Positions 17,966 to 26,506 of a stretch of DNA of 64,000 bases are shown here, piece by piece; within the stretch, counting starts at the first letter, position 1, and each line of letters opens with the position of its first letter. A program made the position numbers and the translations under genes. Under the pieces are notes generated by a model. It was given only the letters and a program-made list of their open reading frames with translations, did not search any database and had not been told where the DNA came from. The DNA lies in the NCBI GenBank assembly GCA_964526475.1, contig CAZGKF010000012.1:1-64000 (forward strand). The letters run 5' to 3'. The DNA comes from CAYVTV01 sp964526475 (GTDB taxonomy: Bacteria; Bacteroidota; Bacteroidia; Bacteroidales; GCA-2748055).

Positions 17966-19666
17966 CTATAGGAGATTAGTCTTAAACCCTTTGTATTCAA
18001 AAATTTCATTTATTTCTCCCGGATTAGCAATCTCACATCCGGTAGAACATGTTTTCGCCAGCCTTTGTACCTCACTGAATTGAACTTTATTAAAGTCATC
18101 GAAAGCGAAATTTTTATTATAGAAATCTATCAACTCCATCAGTTCATTTGCCAAACCAGTTTCCATCGCACGGAAACTCCTATATACAAATTCAACAAAT
18201 TCCTCATCCGGGTTCAGTTCCCCCCTGCCAATACCAAAGTAGCGGATAGTTTTCGATTTAAAATAATCAGAATGGTAAATGTTACAGGCATCCATGATTC
18301 CGTCAAGACTTTTGCTGTATGAAGTGATAGTATCGATATGGCCGATATATTCTTTATGGGCTGTACACATGAAAACATATTCTGCACCGGCAAGAGCTTC
18401 ACGGAGATCACTGGTAAAATTATTATCCTGCCGGAATTTCAGGAGATTCTGATCCTCTTTCTTTACATAAGGGTCGTGCATAATATAATTTATCTCTTTT
18501 TCCCGCAGGAGATTTGCCAGCGCAATTGTGGGAGAATTCCGGGTATCTTCTGAGTTAAAACGGTAGGCTACTCCAAGTAAGGCAATTTTCTTATCTTTCA
18601 GACTCCCAAAATACTTTTCTGCCTGGCGGAAAGTTATTTCGGGTGACTCATCGTTAATTAAACGTGATTTCAGGATAAGACTCTTTGATGTGTCTGTGCC
18701 TGCTTCAATGTTCCGCCACCACAGGAGGATGCCATCTTTAGGCAGGCAATGCCCTCCTACACCAAGCATGGGAATGAGTATACCACCGCTGGGCACAGTA
18801 TTTGGGTCGCCGGTAGCATAATCGGACTGCGAAAGTTTTGCATTCACTTTATCCCTTACCTGATAGAAATCAATGTTATGTTCATCGCAATATCTGACTA
18901 TTTCTGAAGAGAATGCAATACGGACATCCCTGTATGCATTTTCCAGTGTTTTAACGATTTCAGCTGTAAGGCTGTTGGTTTGAAAAACATCTCCTGCCGT
19001 AACAATATTTTTGTAAAGATGGGCAATCAATTCAGGTGTTTCAGGGTGAAGTCCCCCTGCCAGTTTATCTGATTCACGTACTCTTTCCACCAGCCTCCCG
19101 GGCATCACGCGATTAGGGCTGTTACCCAGCAGGATGTCTTTACCCTCTTCGAGTCCATATTTTCTGAAATGTTCCCTGATAAGCGTATCCATTGTAGTCG
19201 GTGCCAGTGTAGATTCAAACACAATAAGCGGAATTTTATCAGAGGGCTTTTTTTGCAAAGCTTTTGCCAATTCTTCCAGTGCTCCGAACAAAGGTCCGTA
19301 ATCAGGTGCAAAACCTTTTTTATCGGTTTGTACGGAAACAAGCACCACATCCGCATCCCTGAGATCAGAAAAATCGTGGCTGGCAGAGAGCATGCCTGCT
19401 TTGACAGCTTCAGCGGTAATTTCATCCAATTCCGGTTCAATCCCTCCGATAACTGATTTTCCATTATTTATAGCATCAACTTTCCAGCCGGAATTTACAG
19501 AGTTCCTTTGAACAACAATAACTTTTGCAGGTATTTCAGTACCTGTTTTTATTTTTGCCTGTGCGAGCATCCCTGCCATAGGCATTCCTACAATTCCGGG
19601 ACCGATGACCCCTATTTTCTCTACTTTCCAGTTTTTCAGACTTAGAGGAAGCTTTGATTTTTCCAT
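17966..19666 (-). CDS. Nucleotide-sugar dehydrogenase (probable UDP-ManNAc dehydrogenase)
   Basis: An NAD-dependent UDP-sugar 6-dehydrogenase. The Rossmann motif GPGIVG is at about residues 22-27 and the catalytic Cys307 lies in GVGGHCLPKDG; the C-terminal UDP-binding domain follows (LGVAYRFNSEDTRNSPT). With the adjacent wecB-type epimerase, oxidation of UDP-ManNAc to UDP-ManNAcA is likely. The start is placed at 19666 (MEKSKL) rather than 19720, because the upstream ATG lies inside the C/T-rich tandem repeat and would add 18 repeat-encoded residues. At 566 aa it is about 130 longer than most family members; the extra is a C-terminal region (about 465-566, with the cysteines of KTCSTGCEI), of unknown role. 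Confidence 0.88.
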   Translation of the reverse strand: MEKSKLPLSLKNWKVEKIGVIGPGIVGMPMAGMLAQAKIKTGTEIPAKVIVVQRNSVNSGWKVDAINNGKSVIGGIEPELDEITAEAVKAGMLSASHDFSDLRDADVVLVSVQTDKKGFAPDYGPLFGALEELAKALQKKPSDKIPLIVFESTLAPTTMDTLIREHFRKYGLEEGKDILLGNSPNRVMPGRLVERVRESDKLAGGLHPETPELIAHLYKNIVTAGDVFQTNSLTAEIVKTLENAYRDVRIAFSSEIVRYCDEHNIDFYQVRDKVNAKLSQSDYATGDPNTVPSGGILIPMLGVGGHCLPKDGILLWWRNIEAGTDTSKSLILKSRLINDESPEITFRQAEKYFGSLKDKKIALLGVAYRFNSEDTRNSPTIALANLLREKEINYIMHDPYVKKEDQNLLKFRQDNNFTSDLREALAGAEYVFMCTAHKEYIGHIDTITSYSKSLDGIMDACNIYHSDYFKSKTIRYFGIGRGELNPDEEFVEFVYRSFRAMETGLANELMELIDFYNKNFAFDDFNKVQFSEVQRLAKTCSTGCEIANPGEINEIFEYKGFKTNLL

Positions 19667-19704
19667 GAATTTATAAATATAAGTACTGTTCGATTGATTT
19701 TTAA

Positions 19705-20065
19705 CTACTTCATTCCTCATTCTTCATTCTTCATTCCTTGTTCTCTCCCTTCTTANNNNNNNNNNNNNNNNNNNNNNNNNNNNNNNNNNNNNNNNNNNNN
19801 NNNNNNNNNNNNNNNNNNNNNNNNNNNNNNNNNNNNNNNNNNNNNNNNNNNNNNNCTTCTGAATTCTGCATTCCATGTTCCTCCATTCTTTCTTCTTACT
19901 TCCTCATTCCTCATTCTTCATTCTTCATTCTTCATTCCTTGTTCTCTCCCTTCTTACTTCTGAATTCTGCATTCCATGTTCCTCCATTCTTTCTTCTTAC
20001 TTCCTCATTCCCCCTTCCTCATTCCTCATTCTCCATTCCCCATTCCCCCTTCTTCATTCGTCATT
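19705..20065. repeat. C/T-rich tandem short-word repeat containing an assembly gap
   Basis: Repeats of words such as CATTCCT and CATTCTT, embedded in longer blocks (TTCTCTCCCTTCTTACTTCTGAATTCTGC-type units, each repeated at least twice). A 100-N placeholder occupies 19756-19855. It lies between the UDP-sugar dehydrogenase and asnB copy 2. Long plus-strand open frames across it are products of low complexity and are not genes. Related words recur at about 190-235. Confidence 0.9.
19756..19855. other. Assembly gap (100 N)
   Basis: Exactly 100 Ns inside the tandem repeat; a scaffold placeholder. Real distance, and any content, between the dehydrogenase and amidotransferase genes is unknown. Confidence 0.98.
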
Positions 20066-21946
20066 CTATTTATCAATAAACTCCCTGAACCACAACTCCA
20101 TACACAACAGTCCCCATAGCCCTCTGCCAAAAGGTTGTTCTTTCATTACAAGGTCTTCAACACAATCTGTATTTATAATGTTTCTTTCCCTGGCATTTTT
20201 TGACAAGAAGGTATCCAGGATAAAACTTTTCACTTTATTCTTTGACCAGATATGGAGAGGGACAGGAAAGCCCATTTTATCTTTTCTGTTCAGGATTTGC
20301 TCCGGGACAATATCCTTTACAGTTTTTTTAAGAAGGTACTTCATTTCTCCTCCTTTGAATTTCATTCCTGCAGGCATTCTTGATATCAGGTCAACAATTC
20401 GTCTGTCGAGAAGCGGAACACGCGATTCAATTGAGACAGCCATGCTCATCCGGTCTTCAACCTGCAGCAACCCAGGCAGGCTCCCGAACATGTCAAAGTG
20501 TGTCATTTTGTTAAAATAGCTCAGCGTATCCGAATGATTAAAATAGCCGGCAAATTTATTAAAGATTGAGCTTTCATCCCGGCCTTTAATAAAATCCGGA
20601 TAGAGGTAAGAAGTAGTATCGCCCATTCTGTTAAGAAGGTTATAATATCTCTGGTCCATGGGTTCAAAAGCCCCGTCTTTCCAGAAATTTTTCATCATAG
20701 GGATGTACTGTCTGAGGTTTGGCAGATTTGGGAGGATAGAGCGGAGAGAGACAATATGTTCCCCTTCCTCATTTGTCTGACATATTGCTCCTTTAATGGC
20801 CTGCTCAAGGTAAGCTACCAGGTAACGGGCATATCCCCCGAAAATTTCATCCCCCCCCTGTCCACCAAGAATTACCTTAACATGTTGTGAAGCGAGTCTG
20901 GAGACAATAAATTGAGGGAATAGTCCCGGTCCGGCAACCGGTTCATCAAGATGATAGATCAATTTGGGCATCAGGTCAATAAATTCCTGTTCAGAAGGAA
21001 AAACCTCATACAGTTCTGCACCTCCGGCTTTTGCTGCAATCCTTGCATATTTAAGTTCGTTGAATTCAGGGCCTTCATGAAATGCTCCGGAGAAGGATTT
21101 TATGCGGTTTTTCAAAAATCCGGATGCCATTATAGTCACCAGTGAAGAATCAATCCCGCCACTGAGATAAGTCCCGAGTGGAACATCGCTTCGAAGTTGC
21201 TGGTAGATGGTTTCATCAAGGATTTTCCGGAGTTCAACAATAAAAAATTCTTCCGTATGGTAAGGATCAAGTTTAAAGTTGGGTTCCCAGTACTTAAAGG
21301 AGGAAAGTTTCCCTGAATCAGGGTCAAATGTCATATAATGCCCTGGAGGAACCTTGCAGATATTTCTGAACATGGTGCCTTCTCCCATAATGAACTGGAA
21401 AGTAAGGTATTCATAAAGCTTATCAATATCGGGGTCAGCAGAAATCTGAGGATGCGCAAGGAGAGCTTTGATCTCACTTCCAAAAACCAGTTTCCGATCA
21501 TCGTGGTACCAGTAGAGGGGTTTAATACCAAAATGATCCCTTGCGATAAGGAATCTGTTTTTTCTCTTATCATAAATGATAAAAGCAAACATTCCGTTAA
21601 GTATATGAATAAAATCATCTCCCAGTTCAAGGTAAAGTCTGAGTATAACCTCAGTATCGGAAGTGGTATGAAAAATATGTCCTTTCCGGATTAAATCCTG
21701 CTTCAATTCAATATAATTATATATCTCACCATTGAAAACTATAGTGCAATCATCAAAAGTCATTGGCTGTTTCCCTGTTGAAAGGTCAATGATAGAAAGC
21801 CTTTTATGAAAAAACCCCACGGACCCGTCAGTAAACATGCCTTCTTCATCAGGTCCCCGGTGGTGGATAGTGGCTGCCATTTTCAGGAGAACAGAAGAGT
21901 CAACTGCCTGCTGGTTTTGATTTATGATTCCGACAAATCCGCACAT
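20066..21946 (-). CDS. asnB: Glutamine-dependent asparagine synthase-like amidotransferase (copy 2)
   Basis: A second AsnB-type enzyme, 626 aa, clearly different in sequence from copy 1. Cys2 (MCGFVG) is the glutaminase nucleophile, FNGEIYNY is at 71-78 and the PP-loop SGGIDSS at 262-268. It is the first gene of the minus-strand locus, upstream of the UDP-ManNAc dehydrogenase and epimerase. WbpS-type homologues in O-antigen loci amidate uronic acid sugars; with ManNAcA-making genes next door, uronamide formation is a good guess. Housekeeping asparagine synthesis remains possible. The stop codon is only about 12 bp from the repeat tract. Confidence 0.88.
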   Translation of the reverse strand: MCGFVGIINQNQQAVDSSVLLKMAATIHHRGPDEEGMFTDGSVGFFHKRLSIIDLSTGKQPMTFDDCTIVFNGEIYNYIELKQDLIRKGHIFHTTSDTEVILRLYLELGDDFIHILNGMFAFIIYDKRKNRFLIARDHFGIKPLYWYHDDRKLVFGSEIKALLAHPQISADPDIDKLYEYLTFQFIMGEGTMFRNICKVPPGHYMTFDPDSGKLSSFKYWEPNFKLDPYHTEEFFIVELRKILDETIYQQLRSDVPLGTYLSGGIDSSLVTIMASGFLKNRIKSFSGAFHEGPEFNELKYARIAAKAGGAELYEVFPSEQEFIDLMPKLIYHLDEPVAGPGLFPQFIVSRLASQHVKVILGGQGGDEIFGGYARYLVAYLEQAIKGAICQTNEEGEHIVSLRSILPNLPNLRQYIPMMKNFWKDGAFEPMDQRYYNLLNRMGDTTSYLYPDFIKGRDESSIFNKFAGYFNHSDTLSYFNKMTHFDMFGSLPGLLQVEDRMSMAVSIESRVPLLDRRIVDLISRMPAGMKFKGGEMKYLLKKTVKDIVPEQILNRKDKMGFPVPLHIWSKNKVKSFILDTFLSKNARERNIINTDCVEDLVMKEQPFGRGLWGLLCMELWFREFIDK

Positions 21947-22419
21947 GATAACAACTTTTAATAGTGTAAAATAAACAAGAAAAATTAGTATTCCTTTTAT
22001 TTTGCAGATTATTTAGACCAAAGTACTAATTTGCAGAATGAACACTAAAAAATATGCAATGAACTACCTCACAAGCTGTCGGTGAATCATTTTTTTTTAT
22101 TCCTGATGCATGTCAGATTATCAACTCCGGAAAAGCCGGATGAAACCTTCAAATTGATATGTAGTTATTTGTCGCTTTAAATTGATATGAAGCAATTTAC
22201 CGGAAAATATCCGTTCAATCAGACACATTATTTCATGAATGTATTTTTAACTCATTGAACATTTAATTATAAATCAGACACTTAAATCCTAACTGGAATC
22301 TGTCTTTTATTTTTTATTTTCCCTAAATCGCCTAAATTTGTTTGTTTTGATGAAAAACATTATTAAATTTGTTTTTGAATAATTTAAAATGAATATTTAA
22401 ATCTAATAACCAGAACATC
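21947..22419. other. Divergent intergenic region
   Basis: 473 bp between asnB copy 2 (minus) and the TPR lipoprotein gene (plus). It holds a good plus-strand promoter near its right end (22341-22371), a direct repeat of AAATTGATATG (about 22150-22190) and a small hairpin TCCGG/CCGGA at 22126-22140. No clear minus-strand promoter and no gene are seen. Confidence 0.5.
22341..22371 (+). promoter_or_regulatory. Bacteroidota-type promoter for the TPR lipoprotein gene
   Basis: TTTG at 22341-22344, 19 bases, then TAAATTTG at 22364-22371, an exact fit to TTTG-N19-TAnnTTTG. The start codon is 48 bp downstream of the -7 box. Confidence 0.65.
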
Positions 22420-24129
22420 ATGAGAAAAATTAATTACTTAGCTCTCTTTATTATTGTAGCGATTGCACTAAGCAGTTGTGCCGGATTAAACAAAATGAAA
22501 GATAAAGCTTCAGATGTAAGCTACAATGTTACACCGGAAGTACTTGAATCACACGGTGACAAAGTGGCTGTTAAGATCGATGTCAGATACCCTGCAAAGT
22601 ATTTTAACAAAAAAGCTACACTTACAGCTGTACCCGTCCTCAAATATGAAGGAGGGGAAACTGCATTTCCATCAAAAGTTCTTCAGGGAGAATCTGTTCA
22701 GGCCAATAACCAGGTTGTGAATTTTTCAACCGGAGGATCAGTTTCACACTCAGGCACAGTCGATTTCACAGATGAAATGATGAAATCGAAACTCGTTGTC
22801 AGGGCTACCGCTGAACTTAAAGGCAAAACTTTACAATTCGACGATTACCCCATTGCTGATGGCGTTATTGCCACACCAAAACTTGTGATGGTTGATCCGA
22901 AACCTGTAATGGTAGCAGATAAATTCAAGAGAATAGTTCCTGATTCATATACTGCAAGTATTCTTTACATTATCAACCGTTACGATATCAGAAAATCTGA
23001 ACTGACAAAAGATGAAATAAAAATGCTAAGCGATTATATCGCCCAGGCCCAGGAAAATGAAAGAATTGATCTTAAAGGAGCAGCTATCTCAGCATATGCA
23101 TCTCCTGACGGGCCTATCGATCTTAACAAAAAACTTTCTGTTAACCGTAAGGGATCTGCGGAGACTTTTTTTACAAAGGAATTAAAAGCTAAAAATGTTG
23201 ATAATCCGGAAGGTATTATTGAAACAAAAAACACTCCTGAAGACTGGGAAGGTTTCAGGAATCTTATGGAAGAAAGTACTATTCAGGATAAAGAGCTCAT
23301 ACTGCGCGTTCTCTCCATGTATTCAGATCCTGTGGTTCGCGAAAAAGAAATAAAAAATATCTCTCAGGCATACGAAGTCATTGCGAACGAAATCCTTCCC
23401 CAGTTAAGGAGATCAAAATTTACCGTAAATGTTGAACTGATTGGTCTTTCCGATGATGAGCTGAAAGCTGCATGGAAAGGTGATCCTTCATCACTTAAAC
23501 TGGAAGAAATTCTCTATACTGCCACTCTTTATGATGATTTGAGTGAAAAGCTCGCTATCTATAAAAAAGCCGGAGAACTTTATCCGGATTGTTTCAGAGC
23601 TTTCAATAACGAAGGGTATGTATATGTACTTATGGATGATGCTGCTAATGCTCAAAAAGCATTCGAAAAAGCAAAAGCACTAATTGATAACGACATAGTT
23701 AACAATAACCTGGGAGCATGCGCTCTCATGCTAGGAGATGTTGCCAAAGCTGAACAACTATTTACATCTTCCACAGGCGCAGGTGCTGTTGTTAATTACA
23801 ACCTTGCCATCATAAAAATAATGCAGGGAGAATATGATGCCGCTGCAAGTTATCTTGGCAATAGCGATGAGTACAACACAGCTCTCGTAAAACTCCTTAA
23901 GAAGGATCTCGACGGCGCACTTGCTACAATTAACAGGGTGGAAAAGGATTTCGCAAAGAAATTCTATCTGAAAGCTGTTGTTGCTGCAAAACAAAATAAA
24001 GATGATCTTGTATTCGAAAGTTTAAGGCTGGCATTTGCAAAAGATGCAAAACTCAAAGACCACGCTAAGGTCGATATGGAATTTGCTAAATATTTTGAAA
24101 ATACTGTTTTCACTGGTCTGGTTAACTAG
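22420..24129 (+). CDS. OmpA-like/TPR outer-membrane lipoprotein
   Basis: A 569-aa lipoprotein; the lipobox ALSSC places the acylated Cys at residue 20. The middle (about 175-270) resembles an OmpA-like fold (AISAYASPDG, LSVNRKGSAETFF), and the C-terminal part (about 370-550) has tetratricopeptide-like helices (LYPDCFRAFNNEGYVYV, ANAQKAFEKAKAL, YDAAASYLG). The family is common in Bacteroidota as an abundant surface or periplasmic antigen of unknown function. It has a clear promoter and its own intrinsic terminator, so it is monocistronic and probably highly expressed. Function is not assigned. Confidence 0.8.
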   Translation: MRKINYLALFIIVAIALSSCAGLNKMKDKASDVSYNVTPEVLESHGDKVAVKIDVRYPAKYFNKKATLTAVPVLKYEGGETAFPSKVLQGESVQANNQVVNFSTGGSVSHSGTVDFTDEMMKSKLVVRATAELKGKTLQFDDYPIADGVIATPKLVMVDPKPVMVADKFKRIVPDSYTASILYIINRYDIRKSELTKDEIKMLSDYIAQAQENERIDLKGAAISAYASPDGPIDLNKKLSVNRKGSAETFFTKELKAKNVDNPEGIIETKNTPEDWEGFRNLMEESTIQDKELILRVLSMYSDPVVREKEIKNISQAYEVIANEILPQLRRSKFTVNVELIGLSDDELKAAWKGDPSSLKLEEILYTATLYDDLSEKLAIYKKAGELYPDCFRAFNNEGYVYVLMDDAANAQKAFEKAKALIDNDIVNNNLGACALMLGDVAKAEQLFTSSTGAGAVVNYNLAIIKIMQGEYDAAASYLGNSDEYNTALVKLLKKDLDGALATINRVEKDFAKKFYLKAVVAAKQNKDDLVFESLRLAFAKDAKLKDHAKVDMEFAKYFENTVFTGLVN

Positions 24130-24150
24130 GTATTATATATATATAAAAGG

Positions 24151-24180
24151 GGCTGTCCAAAAAGACAGCCTTTTTTTTTT
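24151..24180 (+). terminator. Intrinsic terminator of the TPR lipoprotein gene
   Basis: GGCTGTC (24151-24157) pairs with GACAGCC (24164-24170) around CAAAAA, directly followed by ten Ts. It sits 21 bp after the stop codon and is the clearest rho-independent terminator in the window. Confidence 0.9.
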
Positions 24181-24228
24181 CTTTTTCCCCAAACGGAGCC
24201 CCTTGCCGCTGCCGTGGAATCACTAACT

Positions 24229-24285
24229 TTATAATAGTTGTTGTTTCTGATAACCCTGACAGGGTTGCGAACCCTGTCAGGGTTT
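24229..24285 (+). repeat. Double-palindrome dispersed element, copy B
   Basis: A conserved flank (ATAATAGTTGTTGTTTCTGA, 24231-24250) precedes AACCCTGACAGGGTT, GCG, AACCCTGTCAGGGTT. The flank plus first palindromic arm recur, inverted, in copy D at 48229-48284. It lies between two convergent genes, after the terminator of the upstream one. Confidence 0.9.
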
Positions 24286-24358
24286 TTTTCAAAATAAAGC
24301 GTAGAGAAAGTTGTTCCCGCAGATTTCGCAGATGAACGCAGAAAGATGCCTTCCTAAT

Positions 24359-24406
24359 CCTGCGCCCTATGCCCTGCGCCCTATGCCCTGCGCCCTGCGC
24401 CCTGTG
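24359..24406. repeat. Tandem repeat of CCCTGCG/CCCTATG words
   Basis: Seven-base words CCCTGCG and CCCTATG alternate for about 48 bp. Just upstream is CGCAGATTTCGCAGATGAACGC (24319-24340 region), a repeat word type echoed at about 40931-40955. Non-coding. Confidence 0.75.
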
Positions 24407-24460
24407 CAACTATCACACAGGGGTGGGGCATTTGATTATTTGAAATCAAAATCATCCTTC

Positions 24461-24991
24461 TTAAAATTTCAACTCCCTGAAAAAATGCCATAAAAGAATC
24501 CCTGCACTCACAGATATATTTAAAGAGTGCTTTGTTCCAAACTGAGGTATCTCTATACAGGTATCACACTCTTCCAGAACAGACTGATCCACACCCTTCA
24601 TTTCATGACCGAAAATTAAGGCATATTTCCTGTCGCTTTGTATTTTAAAATCCGGCAGGAGGATACTATTATCTGTTTGTTCAGCTGCTATAACGTAACA
24701 ACCTTCTTCTTTCAACTTTATCAATGCATGGATAGTGTGATCAAAATATTCCCAGTTAACAGATTCGGTGGCACCTAAAGCAGTCTTATGTATTTCCTGG
24801 CTGGGAGGTCTGGATGTGATCCCACAGAGAACTAATCTTTCAATAAGAAATGCATCACAGGTGCGGAATACTGAACCTATATTATGCTGGCTGCGAACAT
24901 TGTCGAGCACAACCACCAAAGGGATCTTTTCAGTACTGTGGAATTCTTCTGTTGAAAGTCTGTTCAGTTCTTCCATTGTAAGTTTTCTCAT
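24461..24991 (-). CDS. TrmH/SpoU-family RNA 2'-O-methyltransferase
   Basis: A 176-aa SPOUT methyltransferase that should transfer a methyl group from SAM to a ribose 2'-OH in tRNA or rRNA. The three SpoU motifs are present: NIGSVFRTCDAF (about 37-48), LIFGHEMKGV (about 130-139) and SLNISVSAGI (about 157-166). There is no N-terminal RNA-binding extension, as in the shorter TrmH/TrmL-like proteins. The target nucleotide cannot be fixed from sequence. It is divergent from sucC. Confidence 0.88.
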   Translation of the reverse strand: MRKLTMEELNRLSTEEFHSTEKIPLVVVLDNVRSQHNIGSVFRTCDAFLIERLVLCGITSRPPSQEIHKTALGATESVNWEYFDHTIHALIKLKEEGCYVIAAEQTDNSILLPDFKIQSDRKYALIFGHEMKGVDQSVLEECDTCIEIPQFGTKHSLNISVSAGILLWHFFRELKF

Positions 24992-25028
24992 ACTTTCTTT
25001 TCTTTTCCTACGAAATTATCAATTATAC

Positions 25029-25040
25029 TCACTTAAGTGA
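25029..25040. promoter_or_regulatory. 12-bp perfect palindrome between trmH-like gene and sucC
   Basis: TCACTTAAGTGA is a perfect palindrome followed by eight As, 49 bp before the sucC start and 38 bp before the divergent methyltransferase gene. It could be an operator, but no cognate regulator is seen. Confidence 0.25.
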
Positions 25041-25088
25041 AAAAAAATAGATATTTTCGTTTCGTAAATAGTAAAATTGATTTTATAA

Positions 25089-26279
25089 ATGAATATTCAC
25101 GAATACCAGGGTAAATTTTTACTTAAAAAATATGGGGTGTCCGTACCTGCAGGCTATGCAGTCGATTCACCAGAAGCAGCAGTTGATGCTGCGATAAAAA
25201 TAAACAAATCCACCGAAACTAAAACATGGGCTGTTAAAGCACAAATCCATGCCGGAGGAAGAGGCAAGGGAGGAGGAGTGAAAATTGCAAAATCCCTTGA
25301 AGAAATAAGGGAATATGCCACAAAGATAATAGGGATGACTCTCGTAACACATCAGACCGGACCTGAAGGCAAAATTGTCAGAAAAGTACTTGTGGAACAG
25401 GGAATTTACTATCCGGGGGAAAGTGAGCCGTGCGAATTCTATTTAAGTATCCTGCTAAACCGAAAAACATCCAGGAATATAATCATTTACTCAACGGAAG
25501 GAGGAATGGATATCGAAAAAGTTTCGGAAGAAACACCTCATCTGATCTTTACGGAAGAAATAGATCCTTTGACGGGCCTTATGCCTTTCCAGGCCAGAAG
25601 AATTGCTTTTAATCTTGGCTTATCGGGAAATGCATTTAAGGAGATGGTGAAATTTATTACTGCTCTTTACGTTGCATACATAGAAACTGAGGCATCTCTT
25701 TTTGAAATCAATCCTGTTTTTAAAACCTCCGATAATCTTATTCTTGCTGCCGATTGCAAAATCAATCTTGAGGATAATGCATTATTCAGACATCCGGAAT
25801 ATCAGGAACTGATAGATTCTGATGAAGAAGATCCTGTTGAAACTGAAGCAGCAGGTTATGATCTCAATTTTATTAAACTTACCGGTAATGTAGGATGTAT
25901 GGTTAATGGGGCAGGGCTTGCCATGGCAACTATGGATATCATTAAATTATCAGGAGGTGCCCCTGCCAATTTCCTCGATGTTGGAGGTACAGCAAACGCA
26001 GAAAGAGTGGAAAACGGATTCAGGATCATTTTGAAAGATCCTGCGGTTAAAACAATCCTTATAAATATTTTTGGAGGCATTGTCCGTTGCGACAGAGTTG
26101 CACAGGGTGTTGTTGAAGCTTATAAAAAGATCGGGAATATCCATGTTCCTGTAATCGTCAGATTGCAGGGAACAAATGCTGATGAAGGTAAAAAGATTAT
26201 TGATCAGAGCGGACTCAAAGTCTTTTCTGCTCAATCTCTGCAGGATGCCGCTGATCTTGTTGGTCAACTGGTTCGGTAA
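25089..26279 (+). CDS. sucC: Succinate-CoA ligase [ADP-forming] beta subunit
   Basis: The ATP-grasp beta subunit of succinyl-CoA synthetase (TCA cycle), 396 aa. It begins with the family signature MNIHEYQGKFLLKKYGV; KAQIHAGGRGKGGGVK (ATP-grasp) is at about 50-65, and VNGAGLAMATMD and NIFGGIVRCD in the C-terminal half form the CoA-ligase domain. The partner alpha subunit sucD is not adjacent, so the two subunits must be encoded at separate sites or sucD lies outside the window. Confidence 0.95.
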   Translation: MNIHEYQGKFLLKKYGVSVPAGYAVDSPEAAVDAAIKINKSTETKTWAVKAQIHAGGRGKGGGVKIAKSLEEIREYATKIIGMTLVTHQTGPEGKIVRKVLVEQGIYYPGESEPCEFYLSILLNRKTSRNIIIYSTEGGMDIEKVSEETPHLIFTEEIDPLTGLMPFQARRIAFNLGLSGNAFKEMVKFITALYVAYIETEASLFEINPVFKTSDNLILAADCKINLEDNALFRHPEYQELIDSDEEDPVETEAAGYDLNFIKLTGNVGCMVNGAGLAMATMDIIKLSGGAPANFLDVGGTANAERVENGFRIILKDPAVKTILINIFGGIVRCDRVAQGVVEAYKKIGNIHVPVIVRLQGTNADEGKKIIDQSGLKVFSAQSLQDAADLVGQLVR

Positions 26280-26506
26280 TTATACTGCCTGCTTATACCA
26301 CACCCATTTTCGGCAGATAACTAAGCCAAAAAATACTACCTACTGCACATGTTCATGCAATGGCTGTTATAAGCCTTATTAATGCAAGCATTCGCCACCA
26401 GATATGAAAATAAATTTGCAATAACATTGCGATTGTCAGAAGTGTTAATCAATTGCTGATAAATAATGTTTAATTCATAATTTATTCCTGCAAAACTTTT
26501 TTATTA

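Noticed and set aside
19694..20519. Long plus-strand open frames across the C/T-rich repeat and into asnB copy 2
   Set aside because: Translations are Ser/Phe/Pro/His-rich repeats of low complexity, cross the N gap and lie antisense to a clear gene.
1..22000. Possibility that the polysaccharide region is a recently acquired island
   Set aside because: No integrase, tRNA-adjacent attachment site or transposase is seen, and composition is similar to the rest by eye; it cannot be supported without computed statistics.
24122..24493. Frames across the intergenic repeats between the TPR lipoprotein and trmH-like genes
   Set aside because: They cover a terminator, palindromic element and tandem CCCTGCG words, so they are repeat translations.
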